From positions 558,001 to 622,000 of the forward strand of contig NZ_JSUS01000032.1 in the NCBI RefSeq assembly GCF_000805455.1: a stretch of DNA of 64,000 nt, read 5' to 3'. The notes beneath the pieces were generated by a model that was given only the letters and a program-made list of their open reading frames with translations, did no database searches and was not told the origin of the DNA. Position numbers and translations under genes: made by a program. How positions within the stretch are numbered: position 1 is the stretch's first letter; each line of letters begins with the position of its first letter. Positions 43,755 through 54,700 of this stretch are shown piece after piece. Source of the DNA: Acinetobacter sp. A47 (lineage in GTDB: Bacteria; Pseudomonadota; Gammaproteobacteria; Pseudomonadales; Moraxellaceae).

Positions 43755-45602
43755 ATGTTGCGATGGTTTGAAAAGCTAGTCGACCCATATCCTACCAAAG
43801 ACTTGAACAAACCATTACCGACGACATTTTTTGCCTTTGTCTGGCAATCGACCAAAGGCGTACGGCCCTTCCTGTTTTTACTGATCGCCTGTACAGCTGC
43901 CGCAGCCTGTTTTGAAGCCTTATTTTTTTCATATATCGGTAAACTGGTCGACTGGCTCACCAAAAGTCAGCCTGGTACTTTTCTGGAAAGCAACCAGCAG
44001 AACCTGACCATTCTCATCAGTATCTTATTTGCCAATATTTTCTTTGTCAGCCTGCAGTCTATTATCAAGCATCAGGTTCTGTTTAGTAACTTCCCGATGC
44101 GGATGCGCTGGCGTTTTCACAACTTGTTACTACAACAAAGTCTGGACTTTTTTCATACCGACTTTGCAGGCCGTCTTTCTGCCAAAGTCATGCAGACCGC
44201 GCTGGCTGTACGAGAGTTCTGGATGATTCTCGGAGACATGCTGGTCTATGTACTGATTTATTTTATTACGATTAGTCTGGTACTTGGCACAATCTCACCG
44301 GTACTGATCATTCCTCTGGTTTTATGGTTGGCACTATTTATTGCAATTGCCAGTTACTTTATTCCAAGGCTTGGCAAGATTTCCCAGCAACAGGCCGATG
44401 CGCGAGCCGTAATGACGGGTCGGGTAACCGATGCCTATACCAATATCCAAACGGTAAAACTGTTTGCCCATGCTGGTCGTGAAAGCCAGTATGCCAAAGA
44501 GTCGATGCAGGAATTTATGGTAACCGTCTATAAGCAAATGCGTTTAGGGGTGAAATACCAGATCAGCATCCGTTTATTAAGTGCCTTTCTGTTTATCGGT
44601 GTTATTGGTACATCGGTCTGGTTGTGGACTCAGGGTCAGGCGGCAATCGGCGTCATTGCCGCAACCACCGCGATGGTACTCAAGCTAGACAGTCTTGCAG
44701 AATTTATCATGTGGCATATCACCATGCTGTTTGAAAATGTCGGTACCATTCAGGATGGCATGAAAACCCTCGGCAAACCGATCCAGATTCAGGACAAGGA
44801 AAATGCCACTGAATTAAAGGTACAGCACGGCGAAATCCGTTTTGAAGATGTCAGTTTTGCCTACAACCAGAAGAATGTCATTGAGCATTTTAACCTGACC
44901 ATTCAACCGGGTGAGAAAATTGGGATTGTTGGCCGTTCGGGTGCTGGCAAATCTACCCTGATTCAGCTGTTGCTGCATTTTTATAACCTTAACCAGGGCC
45001 GAATCCTGATAGATGGCCAGAATATTCATGACGTAACCCAGGACAGCTTACGTGCCAATATCGCACTGGTAACACAAGACACTTCACTGCTGCATCGTAC
45101 TGTCGCAGAAAATATTAAATATGGCCGCCCGAATGCGACTGAAGCTGAAATCTGGCAGGCGGTCAGAAAAGCCAGGGCCGAAGAGTTTATTCCACAGCTG
45201 ACCGACCAGAAAGGTCGTGCCGGATTTGATGCGTATGTGGGTGAACGTGGGGTCAAGCTGTCTGGTGGGCAGCGCCAACGGATTGCCATTTCAAGGGTTT
45301 TCCTGAAAGATGCACCGATTTTAATTCTGGATGAAGCCACCAGTGCACTTGATTCCGAGGTCGAAGCCGCCATTCAGAGCAGTTTAAATGACTTGATGGT
45401 TGGCAAAACGGTCATTGCAATTGCCCACCGTTTATCTACTATTGCTCAGATGGATCGCCTCATTGTGCTTGATCAGGGCAGAATCGTTGAGCAAGGCACA
45501 CATGAACAGCTCATTGCACAGGATGGTTTATATGCTCAACTGTGGAAACGCCAGACCGGCGGTTTTCTGGTTGAACAACGGGTAACTCAGGATAAAGAAT
45601 AA
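43755..45602 (+). CDS. ABC exporter, fused membrane and ATPase domains
   Basis: This is a 615-residue inner-membrane half-transporter of the exporter type. About six transmembrane helices span residues 35-325. The nucleotide-binding domain follows: Walker A GRSGAGKST near 400, Q-loop VTQDTS, signature LSGGQRQR, Walker B ILILDEATSALDS, and the switch histidine in AHRLST. It works as a homodimer to export lipids or drugs; the substrate cannot be told. TAATG couples it to the MaoC-like gene by a one-base overlap. Confidence 0.93.
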   Translation: MLRWFEKLVDPYPTKDLNKPLPTTFFAFVWQSTKGVRPFLFLLIACTAAAACFEALFFSYIGKLVDWLTKSQPGTFLESNQQNLTILISILFANIFFVSLQSIIKHQVLFSNFPMRMRWRFHNLLLQQSLDFFHTDFAGRLSAKVMQTALAVREFWMILGDMLVYVLIYFITISLVLGTISPVLIIPLVLWLALFIAIASYFIPRLGKISQQQADARAVMTGRVTDAYTNIQTVKLFAHAGRESQYAKESMQEFMVTVYKQMRLGVKYQISIRLLSAFLFIGVIGTSVWLWTQGQAAIGVIAATTAMVLKLDSLAEFIMWHITMLFENVGTIQDGMKTLGKPIQIQDKENATELKVQHGEIRFEDVSFAYNQKNVIEHFNLTIQPGEKIGIVGRSGAGKSTLIQLLLHFYNLNQGRILIDGQNIHDVTQDSLRANIALVTQDTSLLHRTVAENIKYGRPNATEAEIWQAVRKARAEEFIPQLTDQKGRAGFDAYVGERGVKLSGGQRQRIAISRVFLKDAPILILDEATSALDSEVEAAIQSSLNDLMVGKTVIAIAHRLSTIAQMDRLIVLDQGRIVEQGTHEQLIAQDGLYAQLWKRQTGGFLVEQRVTQDKE

Positions 45603-46060
45603 TGTTGTATTTAGAAGATCTAAAAATTGGTGACCGGTTTATTAGCCGGGAATATGAAATGACACTTGAAGAAGTGAAACAGTTTGCCAGTCAATATGAT
45701 CCACAACCTTTTCACACCGATGAGCAGGCAGCAGCCCGGCATCCTATTTTTCAGGGATTGGCAGCAAGCGGCTGGCATACCTCGGCGGTGACCATGCGGC
45801 TCTGGACCGAATGCTTTCCTGTCGCGGGCGGTCTGCTGGGAACAGAATCAAGCTTGCGCTGGCCACGTCCGACCCGTGCAGGAGATAAGATTCATGTTGA
45901 AGTCGAAATTACGGCAATCGTACCTTCAAAAACAAAAGCTGACCGCGGTATTGTCAGCTATGTGACCCAGGCTTTGAACCAGCATGGTGATGTGCTATTA
46001 ATATCAACAACCAAAATTATGGTGTTTAGACGACCTGCCGAAGGTCTGGACATTCACTGA
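45602..46060 (+). CDS. MaoC-like (R)-specific enoyl-CoA hydratase family protein
   Basis: This is a 152-residue hotdog protein. FASQYDPQPFHTDEQAA near 27-43 contains the Asp/His catalytic pair of MaoC hydratases, followed by FQGLAASGWHTSAVTMRLW and a GTESSLRWPRPTRAGD segment typical of the family. It probably hydrates short enoyl-CoA substrates or acts in acyl chain handling. The start overlaps the exporter stop by one base, so translation is coupled to the exporter, an unusual partner for this enzyme. Confidence 0.88.
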   Translation: MLYLEDLKIGDRFISREYEMTLEEVKQFASQYDPQPFHTDEQAAARHPIFQGLAASGWHTSAVTMRLWTECFPVAGGLLGTESSLRWPRPTRAGDKIHVEVEITAIVPSKTKADRGIVSYVTQALNQHGDVLLISTTKIMVFRRPAEGLDIH

Positions 46061-46170
46061 CTCTTTTGTCCAACAATTTTTATGAATGATGATTAGATTT
46101 CATGTAAAGATGTTTCAGAACCGAATGTTTAAAAGATATTGGCAAAATTGATGAGCGCCACGGAAAGCAC

Positions 46171-47196
46171 ATGAAAACAACCACAACTCGTCAAGATCAA
46201 GGTATACCAGGTGTCTATGGCTTATTGCTGCTAGATGTCGTTTCTCGCTGGGGATATAGCGATGAAACCCTGTTTGCTCCTTTTCACTTAACCAGTGAGC
46301 AACTGGCAGATCCCAACTACCGTATTCCAACCCCTGTTGCCAATGAACTGGTCAAGCATTCCTTACGCTTAACCGGTGAAAGCACCTTAGGCTTTCATCT
46401 GGGAACGCAAATGCGGATTTCCATTCATGGCTTTATTGGGTATGCCATCATGACGGCGCATGACATTACCGACGCAATTGCTCTGGCAAGCCGCTTTATT
46501 CAATTACGCCTGCCCTTTTTACAGTTGTATTTTTCCACTTTTGGCCCGAAAGCCACTTTACAGTTGCAATGTGATATCGAGGTCGAGCCGTTACGTACCG
46601 AAATCATTCTAGGTTTAACCATTGGTATTATGACCATGGCCAAGGCTTTAACAGGGATTGAAGATCTAAGCGGTGAAGTCGATCTGGATTTTCCCGAGCC
46701 AGCCGGATTTGAAAAATACAAGGATAAACTGAGCAGCACCATTCGCTTTAACCAGCCTCATCTCATTTCAAGCTTTGATAAAAAATATCTGGGCCTGAAA
46801 ATGGTCAATGCCGACCCGATTGCCAGCCAGATTGCCATTAACCAGTGTGAAACCGAATTATCCGCTCTGGGTGAGCGCCGCCGTTTGGCCATGCGTGTCC
46901 GGGACATTCTGACCAACTCGGAACAGCACTATCTTAGCATCGAGAGTGTGGCTGAACGCTTGCATATGTCTGACCGTACTTTAAAGCGTCAACTTGCAGC
47001 GGAAGGTACTTCTTTTTCAACTTTAGTTGATGAAGTGCGTTACCGACATGCAACTTCCCTGCTGTCCAGAACCGACTATAGTCTGGAACAGATTGCAGAT
47101 GAACTGGGTTATTCGGATGTTGCGAACTTTAGCCGTGCTTTTAAACGCTGGAGTGGCCGTAGTCCAAGTAACTGGCGTAAAGACCCGTACCTGTAA
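46171..47196 (+). CDS. AraC-family transcriptional regulator
   Basis: This is a 341-residue protein with an N-terminal regulatory domain of the PF12625 type (VSRWGYSDETLFAPFHLTSE, then LGFHLGTQMRISIHGFIGYA) and a C-terminal double helix-turn-helix (SIESVAERLHMSDRTLKRQL and IADELGYSDVANFSRAFKRW). Relatives such as OruR and ArgR-like regulators control catabolism. The direct target is not clear; the exporter/MaoC unit upstream or neighbours are possible. No regulator-type operator was identified. Confidence 0.9.
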   Translation: MKTTTTRQDQGIPGVYGLLLLDVVSRWGYSDETLFAPFHLTSEQLADPNYRIPTPVANELVKHSLRLTGESTLGFHLGTQMRISIHGFIGYAIMTAHDITDAIALASRFIQLRLPFLQLYFSTFGPKATLQLQCDIEVEPLRTEIILGLTIGIMTMAKALTGIEDLSGEVDLDFPEPAGFEKYKDKLSSTIRFNQPHLISSFDKKYLGLKMVNADPIASQIAINQCETELSALGERRRLAMRVRDILTNSEQHYLSIESVAERLHMSDRTLKRQLAAEGTSFSTLVDEVRYRHATSLLSRTDYSLEQIADELGYSDVANFSRAFKRWSGRSPSNWRKDPYL

Positions 47197-47283
47197 TAAC
47201 TTCAACGGCGAAAGCTTTTGTTTTGATTGAAAAGCATGTATAAACCAAATAAAAATGATAGGACAGATTGTTAAGGAGTCGTC

Positions 47284-47658
47284 ATGAATCATCCAGCAGA
47301 ATTGAAATATGCCCGCACACATGAATGGGTAAGAATTGAAGGTGACCTGGTGGTGACTGGAATTACAGACCATGCACAAGACGAGTTGGGTGATTTGGTA
47401 TATGTAGAAACTCCAAAAGTTGGTAGCCATGTCACTGCCACAGAACAGGCAGGTATCGTCGAATCTGTAAAAACAGCCTCGGATATCCATGCTCCTGTTT
47501 CTGGAACAGTGGTTGAAGTAAATACTGATCTTGAGGACGATCCGGATTTCGTCAATGACGAACCATATGGCAAAGGCTGGATTTACAAGATCAAGCCTGA
47601 CAATATGGCAGATGTAGAAAAACTGCTTTCAAACAGCGAATATGAATCAGGTTTATAA
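47284..47658 (+). CDS. gcvH: Glycine cleavage system H protein
   Basis: This 124-residue lipoyl carrier has the lipoylated Lys63 in the motif ESVKTASD, preceded by the ETPKVG strand and followed by the [11 protein letters not shown] hairpin, all as in GcvH. It carries the aminomethyl group between the P, T and L proteins. No gcvT or gcvP lies in the window, so it is separated from the usual operon, or serves lipoate transfer. AAGGAGTCGTC is a strong ribosome site and an excellent terminator follows. Confidence 0.95.
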   Translation: MNHPAELKYARTHEWVRIEGDLVVTGITDHAQDELGDLVYVETPKVGSHVTATEQAGIVESVKTASDIHAPVSGTVVEVNTDLEDDPDFVNDEPYGKGWIYKIKPDNMADVEKLLSNSEYESGL

Positions 47659-47666
47659 ACCCTGTT

Positions 47667-47696
47667 AAAAAGCCCGGTCATTGTACCGGGCTTTTT
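47667..47696. terminator. Bidirectional terminator between gcvH and aspA
   Basis: AAAAAGCCCGGT and ACCGGGCTTTTT form a 12-bp perfect stem with a 6-nt loop, serving both converging genes. Confidence 0.95.
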
Positions 47697-47714
47697 ACTC
47701 TTCACACTGATGCG

Positions 47715-49157
47715 CTAGGCAACATTATCGACTTCAATACCATTGACCTCTGACACCAGGTTTTCAAATGAGAAAATGTCATCCAGTTGTGTCTGGCTAA
47801 GCAAACCGCGTTCTAAAACCACCTCTTGAATGGTTTTATTTTCAGCAATACACTGCTTGCCGATCTCATCACATAAAGCGTGCCCCAGCAGCGGATCAAG
47901 CAAGGTAATAATCCCGACACTTCGCATGACGGCATCATGGCAAGCCTGTTCGTTTGCCTGAATCCCGCGTACACATTTTTCATCCAGACTTTGCATGGCA
48001 TGGGTCAGTAACTCAATCGATTCATTGAGAGAAATGGCAATCACCGGTTCCATCACATTAAGCTGTAATTGTCCTGCTTCAGCAGCAAAAGTAATGGTGA
48101 GGTCATTACCAATCACCTTAAAGGCAATCTGGTTAACCACTTCAGGTATGACCGGGTTAACTTTTGCCGGCATGATGGAAGAGCCTGCCTGCAACTCGGG
48201 CAACCGGATTTCACCCAGTCCGGTACGGGGGCCAGAACTTAACAGACGCAAGTCATTGCTGATTTTTGAAAGCTTGCAAGCCAGCCGCTTTAAGGTACTG
48301 GACAGGATAATAAAGACACCACAGTCGCTGGTAGCTTCAACATAATCTTCGGCACCCACCAGATTCAGGCCGGTAATTTCTCTCAGACAGGTTACCACCT
48401 TGGCGGCATAACCGTGTGGCGTATTTACGCCTGTGCCAATCGCGGTCGCCCCCAGATTGATTTCAAGCAATAACTCGCGGGTACGCTGAATCAGACGCAG
48501 GTCTTCTTTTAATAAAGTGGCAAATGCACGGAACTCCTGCCCAAGTGTCATGGGTACAGCATCTTGCAGCTGGGTGCGTCCCATCTTTAATACAAAACGG
48601 AACTCGGCTGCCTTGTTTTCAAAAGCCCTGATCAGTTGCTCCATTTGCACCAGCAAGACATCCAGAGCGCAATAGGTCGATAACCGGATCGCAGTCGGAT
48701 AAACATCATTGGTTGATTGGGATTGATTGACGTGGTCATTGGGATGAATCACATTGTATTGGCCTTTGGCGTAACCTAAAGATTCAAGTGCGATATTGGC
48801 AATGACTTCATTGGTATTCATATTGATGGAGGTACCCGCTCCTCCCTGATAAATATCGACCGGAAAGGCTTCCTGCCACTTCTGTGTTTCCAAGATCAAG
48901 GCATCACAGGCATGCTGTATGGCCTGACTCTGGATATCAGTCAACTTGCCAAAACTCAGGTTTGCCTGTGCCGAGGCTTTTTTTACTTGTGCCAGGGCAC
49001 GGATAAAATGGCTATTTTGCCCAACTTTTTGCGATGAAATCTTAAAATTTTCGATTGCACGTAAAGTATGTATTCCATAGTAACAATCTGCAGGAACTTC
49101 TTTTGCGCCCAGCAAATCATGCTCAATTCTTGTTGTTGCCGTTTGAACCGTATTCAC
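47715..49157 (-). CDS. aspA: Aspartate ammonia-lyase
   Basis: This is a 480-residue fumarase/aspartase superfamily enzyme that converts aspartate to fumarate plus ammonia. The signature [11 protein letters not shown] (flexible serine loop, near 320) is present, as are [29 protein letters not shown] and TALQ-like [14 protein letters not shown]. Length and motifs fit AspA rather than FumC (the latter usually has 460-470 residues and different loops). It is divergent from putP, so the region handles acidic amino acids and proline together. Confidence 0.93.
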   Translation of the reverse strand: MNTVQTATTRIEHDLLGAKEVPADCYYGIHTLRAIENFKISSQKVGQNSHFIRALAQVKKASAQANLSFGKLTDIQSQAIQHACDALILETQKWQEAFPVDIYQGGAGTSINMNTNEVIANIALESLGYAKGQYNVIHPNDHVNQSQSTNDVYPTAIRLSTYCALDVLLVQMEQLIRAFENKAAEFRFVLKMGRTQLQDAVPMTLGQEFRAFATLLKEDLRLIQRTRELLLEINLGATAIGTGVNTPHGYAAKVVTCLREITGLNLVGAEDYVEATSDCGVFIILSSTLKRLACKLSKISNDLRLLSSGPRTGLGEIRLPELQAGSSIMPAKVNPVIPEVVNQIAFKVIGNDLTITFAAEAGQLQLNVMEPVIAISLNESIELLTHAMQSLDEKCVRGIQANEQACHDAVMRSVGIITLLDPLLGHALCDEIGKQCIAENKTIQEVVLERGLLSQTQLDDIFSFENLVSEVNGIEVDNVA

Positions 49158-49638
49158 TTTCCATTTCTCTCAGACAATGCACTCTTATAGTGCAATTGCT
49201 CAATATGAAAGATTTCCTGCTACTTTTCATTAGCAAAACTGCTTAACCTTACTGTTTTTATCAGGCGCTGATTTCGATGATGAAAGCCTCCTTGTAACAT
49301 GATATTTCAGCAATTTGAGGCCCTGTTGAACATTTCGGCTTTAATCTACATCTGTAAATTTTATATGACGAGTTTTTTTGAAATATCCTGTGCAAATTTC
49401 AAGCATAGACACCTTCTTAACTGATGAAAAAAGATGCTATTTTTTTAATTAAAAAGATAAGATTCAGCCACTTATTTTAAATTACACAAACAATACACTT
49501 TATATACACAAAACAAACAGTATTTCAAAAATCATTCATGCTTGAATCTGTGACCTTATCAATCCCAAGAATAGTCAAACAATTTTTGCTATTCAGGTGT
49601 GATTGCAAATTATGGATATGTAAGGACAGGCATCCATT
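49158..49638. other. Divergent promoter region of aspA and putP
   Basis: 480 bp of AT-rich DNA containing both promoters. I see no certain box; AAGGACAGGCATCC is the putP ribosome site. No repeat or RNA gene. Confidence 0.4.
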
Positions 49639-51135
49639 ATGAATTTTTCTAATCCCACAGTTGTTGTATTCGTGGTATATATCCTGGCCATGCTTGGCAT
49701 CGGTTTATACGCCTATTTTTCTACCAAAAATCTTGATGATTATATTCTTGGAGGACGAAGCCTAGGCAGTTTCGTCACCGCATTATCGGCGGGCGCATCG
49801 GATATGAGCGGTTGGTTACTCATGGGTTTACCAGGAGCAATTTACTTAACTGGATTATCTGAATCATGGATTGCCATTGGCCTGATTATTGGTGCATGGT
49901 TGAACTGGTATCTGGTTGCAGGCCGTTTACGTGTCCACACCGAAGTTCAAAACAATGCCCTCACCTTACCGGATTATTTTACTGGACGTTTTGATGACCA
50001 GAAAAAAATCTTACGCGTCACATCTGCGTTAATTATTCTTGTATTCTTCGCGATTTATTGTGCTTCTGGCATGGTAGCTGGTGCACGTTTATTTGAAACC
50101 TTATTCCAGTTACCGTATAGCACGGCATTGTGGCTGGGCGCATTTGCAACCATCGGTTATGTCTGTATTGGTGGCTTCCTTGCCATCAGCTGGACAGATA
50201 CCTTCCAGGCCGGCTTAATGATCTTTGCATTATTGCTGCTCCCGATCGTGACCTATATGTCGCTAGGCATTGGTATGGAAGAGTTTACCGCTGTTGTCGA
50301 AAGTGTTCGTCCGCATGCTTTTGACTTTGCAACCAATCTGAGTGTAGTGGCCATTCTCTCTGCTGCTGCATGGGGTCTTGGCTATTTTGGCCAGCCGCAT
50401 ATTCTGGTACGTTTCATGGCTGCCGATTCGGTTAAGTCGATTCCAGCTGCACGTCGCATTGGCATGACCTGGATGATTTTATGTCTGGCAGGTGCGGTCG
50501 GTTCAGGCTTTATCGGTATTGCCTACTTCCAGATGCATCCGGAGCTTGCTGCCGCAGTCACAGGTAACCCTGAAACCGTATTCATGGAATTAACCAAGAT
50601 CCTGTTCAACCCTTGGGTGGTTGGTGTGATCCTTGCCGCGATCTTGTCTGCAATCATGAGTACATTGAGCTGTCAGTTACTGGTATGTTCAAGTGCCTTA
50701 ACAGAAGATTTGTACAAAGGCTTTATCCGTAAAAACGCCTCTCAAAAAGAACTTGTCTGGGTAGGCCGCTCAATGGTTATTGCCGTTGCCATGCTTGCGC
50801 TTTTCCTTGCCCAGAACCCTGACAGCAAGGTACTGGGTCTGGTTGCTTATGCATGGGCAGGTTTCGGTGCAGCATTCGGTCCATTGATTATTCTTTCATT
50901 GTTCTGGAAACGCATGACCCTGAACGGTGCCTTGGCAGGTATGGTTGTGGGTGCGGTAACCGTTATTCTCTGGAAAAACCTCTTCGGTTACACCGGTATC
51001 TATGAAATTATTCCAGGTTTCGTTTTCGCCTTGATCAGTATTGTGGTGGTAAGCTTACTCGGTAAAGCACCAAATGCCACTGTAACAAGTCGCTTTGAAC
51101 AAGCTGATGAAATCTATGCACGTGAAATGAAATAA
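49639..51135 (+). CDS. putP: Sodium/proline symporter
   Basis: This is a 498-residue inner-membrane SSS-family transporter with about 13 transmembrane segments. LGGRSLGSFVTALSAGASDM SGWLL-type text near residues 38-60 includes the sodium-binding Ala/Ser region, and GYFGQPHILVRFMA is the family signature around residue 250. It brings in proline with Na+ for the PutA pathway. It is convergent with the Lrp-family gene beyond a terminator, and putA follows that gene. Confidence 0.95.
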   Translation: MNFSNPTVVVFVVYILAMLGIGLYAYFSTKNLDDYILGGRSLGSFVTALSAGASDMSGWLLMGLPGAIYLTGLSESWIAIGLIIGAWLNWYLVAGRLRVHTEVQNNALTLPDYFTGRFDDQKKILRVTSALIILVFFAIYCASGMVAGARLFETLFQLPYSTALWLGAFATIGYVCIGGFLAISWTDTFQAGLMIFALLLLPIVTYMSLGIGMEEFTAVVESVRPHAFDFATNLSVVAILSAAAWGLGYFGQPHILVRFMAADSVKSIPAARRIGMTWMILCLAGAVGSGFIGIAYFQMHPELAAAVTGNPETVFMELTKILFNPWVVGVILAAILSAIMSTLSCQLLVCSSALTEDLYKGFIRKNASQKELVWVGRSMVIAVAMLALFLAQNPDSKVLGLVAYAWAGFGAAFGPLIILSLFWKRMTLNGALAGMVVGAVTVILWKNLFGYTGIYEIIPGFVFALISIVVVSLLGKAPNATVTSRFEQADEIYAREMK

Positions 51136-51151
51136 TTTTGCTGAAAAATTT

Positions 51152-51175
51152 AAGGGGCTTGCGAGCCCCTTTTAT
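51152..51175. terminator. Terminator between putP and the Lrp-family gene
   Basis: AAGGGGCT and AGCCCCTT pair around TGCG, followed by TTATTTT on the plus strand. Confidence 0.92.
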
Positions 51176-51180
51176 TTTGC

Positions 51181-51672
51181 CTAAAACTTGGTACGTGATT
51201 TGATCTTGATTTTCGAGCTGTCTTTCACCACCTGCATCACCGGATAACTACGGGTTTCTTTGACACCCGGAAGCTGCCACAAGATTTGTCCGGCAATACG
51301 GCGAAATTCTTCCATACCAGCACTACGCAACTTGATCAGGAAATCAAAGCCCCCACTGACCATATGGCATTCCACGATTTCCGGATACTGGGTTACCGCA
51401 TCAATAAAATCATCCAGCACATGCGGCGTGGTCTTATCCAGCAACACTTCGACAAACACCAGAAAATTGGCATTGAGCTTATTGGGATTCAGTTTTGCCT
51501 CATATCCCAGGATGAACTCGTCCTTGGTCAGCTTCTGGACACGGGCCATCACTGCAGTGGGCGAAAGGTTCACAAGTTCAGCTAATTTACTGTTCGAAAT
51601 TCTCCCATCTGCTTGAAGAATATCCAGAATTTTCAGGTCGGTACGATCTAGTGCATAAATAGGGCCATTCAA
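51181..51672 (-). CDS. Lrp/AsnC-family transcriptional regulator, probable putA regulator
   Basis: This 163-residue protein has an N-terminal helix-turn-helix (DLKILDILQADGRISNSKLA, then LVNLSPTAVMARVQKL) and the RAM/Lrp ligand domain (FLVFVEVLLDKT, VECHMVSGGFDFLIK). It is divergent from putA with about 120 bp between starts. In related bacteria a PutR/BkdR-like member activates putA with proline or its product. Because this putA lacks the self-regulating domain, this is the obvious regulator; that is inferred. Confidence 0.9.
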   Translation of the reverse strand: MNGPIYALDRTDLKILDILQADGRISNSKLAELVNLSPTAVMARVQKLTKDEFILGYEAKLNPNKLNANFLVFVEVLLDKTTPHVLDDFIDAVTQYPEIVECHMVSGGFDFLIKLRSAGMEEFRRIAGQILWQLPGVKETRSYPVMQVVKDSSKIKIKSRTKF

Positions 51673-51792
51673 CTGAATTTTCCTCTAAAAAATGGGCAAA
51701 TTATAGTGAGTTACTCGGGATTTATTCTGTAATCATAAATTATCTAAACCTCTCTGCTCAATATGTTTTAGAGATTGTTATTGGAATTTAGC

Positions 51793-54700
51793 ATGAATAC
51801 ATTGGATACTCCCGCACAAATGGACACAGCTCACACAGACGGTTATATCACCGAATTTAAAGAAAAAAGTGAGTTTGAGCAACGTATTAATACGGCATGG
51901 CGCCGTGCGGAGCCTGAAGCAGTTGCAGTACTTGCCGAAGCTGCAAACATTTCCCCTGATCTTGACCAGAAAATTTACGAACTTGCCTTTAGCCTGGCAC
52001 ACAATTTACGTGAGCGTAAAAGTTCAGCGGGTAAAGCAGGTATCGTCCAGGGTCTTCTTCAAGAATTTTCGCTTTCTTCTCAGGAAGGCGTGGCCTTGAT
52101 GTGTCTGGCAGAAGCGCTACTTCGTATTCCGGATACAGCAACACGTGATTTACTGATCCGTGACAAGATCAATCAGGGCAACTGGAAAGAACATGTAGGC
52201 CAAAGCAGCCTGATGTTCGTCAATGCAGCAGCCTGGGGTCTGATGTTAACTGGCAAGTTAATGGAAACACCGAAACAGAAAAACCTGTCGAGTGTATTGA
52301 CTGGCCTGCTGGCTCGCAGTGGTCGCGGCATTATCCGTAAAGCTGTCGATGTTGCCATGCGTATGATGGGTGAGCAATTCGTTACCGGTGAAACTATCGG
52401 TGAAGCGCTTGAACATGCCAAACCATTTGAGCACAAAGGTTTCCGCTATTCATACGACATGCTGGGTGAAGCAGCCCTAACCGAACATGATGCCGAGCGT
52501 TATTATAACGACTACACCCAGGCGATTCATGCCATTGGTAAGGCATCGAATGGTCGTGGTGTTTATGATGGCCCGGGGATTTCAATCAAGCTTTCTGCTT
52601 TGCACCCGCGTTATCAACGTGCGCAAATTGACCGCGTGCATCACGAACTTTACAAGAAAGTTTTTGAACTTGCTTGCCTGGCAAAACAATACGACATCGG
52701 CTTGAACATTGATGCCGAGGAATCTGAGCGTCTAGAAATCTCGCTCGAATTGCTTGAACGCCTATGTTTCGAGCCAAAACTTGCCAACTGGAAAGGGATT
52801 GGTTTCGTTATTCAGGCTTACCAAAAGCGTTGTTTCTATGTAGTTGATTATATTGTTGACCTTGCAAAACGCAGTAACAAACGTCTGATGATCCGTTTGG
52901 TGAAGGGTGCGTATTGGGACAGCGAAATCAAGAAAGCACAAATTGACGGCATGACCGATTACCCGGTGTTCACCCGTAAAGTTCATACAGATTTATCATA
53001 CATCGCCTGTGCGAAGAAACTTCTTGCTGCACCAGATCAGGTGTATCCGCAGTTTGCGACACACAATGCGCAATCTCTTGCCACGATTTACAACCTGGCT
53101 GATCCAAGCAAATATTATCCAGGTCAATACGAGTTCCAATGCCTGCACGGTATGGGTGAGCCATTGTACGAACAAGTTGTAGGCTCAAAAGAAGATGGCA
53201 AATTAGGTGTTCCATGTCGTGTTTATGCACCAGTGGGTAACCATGAAACCTTATTGGCTTATCTGGTTCGCCGTTTACTTGAAAATGGTGCCAACACTTC
53301 ATTTGTTAACCGTATTGCAGATAAGACTTTAAAAGTTGAAGACCTGATCCAGTCTCCAATCAAGGACATTCAAACTTCAGCGAAAGATGAAGGCCAGCTT
53401 GGCTTAAAACATCCAGCGATTCCACTTCCGCATGATCTTTATCCGTTACGTCCAAACTCAAATGGCTTTGATCTCAATAACGATCAACCGTTAGCAGAGT
53501 TGGATGCGACCGCACAGAAGCTACGTCACCAGATTTGGAAAAGTGCACCGTTACTTGGTTTTGAATCAGCAGTACATGACCAAAGTAATGCGCTTGCAAT
53601 TACAAACCCGGCACAAAACAGCGAAATCGTGGGCTATGTGAATGAAGCCACCAGCGCTGATGTGCAACTGGCACTAGAAGCTGCGGTACAGGCTGAACAA
53701 AGTTGGGCTGCGACAGATAAAACTGAACGTGCTGCCTGCTTAAAACGTGCTGCCGACCTGATGGAAGCGCGTATTCAAGAGCTGATGGTGTTACTGTGCC
53801 GTGAAAGTGGTAAAACCTATGCCAATGCGATTGCAGAAGTTCGTGAAGCGGTTGATTTCTTACGTTACTACGCAACTCAAATTGAAAACTTGCCGGCAAA
53901 TGCACAAATCAAACCTTTAGGTACGGTATTGTGTATCAGTCCATGGAACTTCCCGCTTGCGATTTTCTCTGGTCAGATTGCTGCGGCTTTGGTGAGCGGT
54001 AACTGTGTAATTGCCAAACCGGCTGAACAAACACCACTTATTGCGGCACAAGCGGTGCAAATGCTTTGGGAAGCTGGCGTACCACACAGCGTTGTTCAGC
54101 TGCTTCCAGGTCGCGGTGAAACAGTCGGTGCACAATTAAGCCAGGATGACCGCATTCAAGGCATCATGTTCACCGGTTCGACTGAAGTTGCAAAAATCTT
54201 GCAAAAGACTGTGGCAAAACGTTTATCTCCAAACGGCCAGCCGATTCCGTTAATTGCGGAAACAGGTGGTCAAAATGCAATGATCGTCGATTCTTCTGCC
54301 CTGACCGAACAAGTGGTGCTTGATGTTGTCAGCTCTGCATTTGACAGTGCAGGTCAGCGTTGTTCTGCCCTTCGTATCTTATGTGTACAGGAAGACAGTG
54401 CTGCAACCGTCGTCAAAATGTTGAAAGGCGCAATGCAGCAGTTGATCGTAGGTAACCCTGCCATCTTAAAAACCGACATTGGGCCAGTGATCGATACTGA
54501 AGCGAAACAGACCATCGATACACATATTCAAAAGATGAAATCTAAGGGTTACCCTGTTCATCAATTGATGTTCAACGATGCTGCAAGCCAACAGGCGCTT
54601 GCTCAAGGTACTTTTGTTCCACCGACAGCCATTGAGTTGCCAAACCTTGATGACTTGGAGCGTGAAGTCTTTGGTCCGGTATTGCACATCATTACTTACA

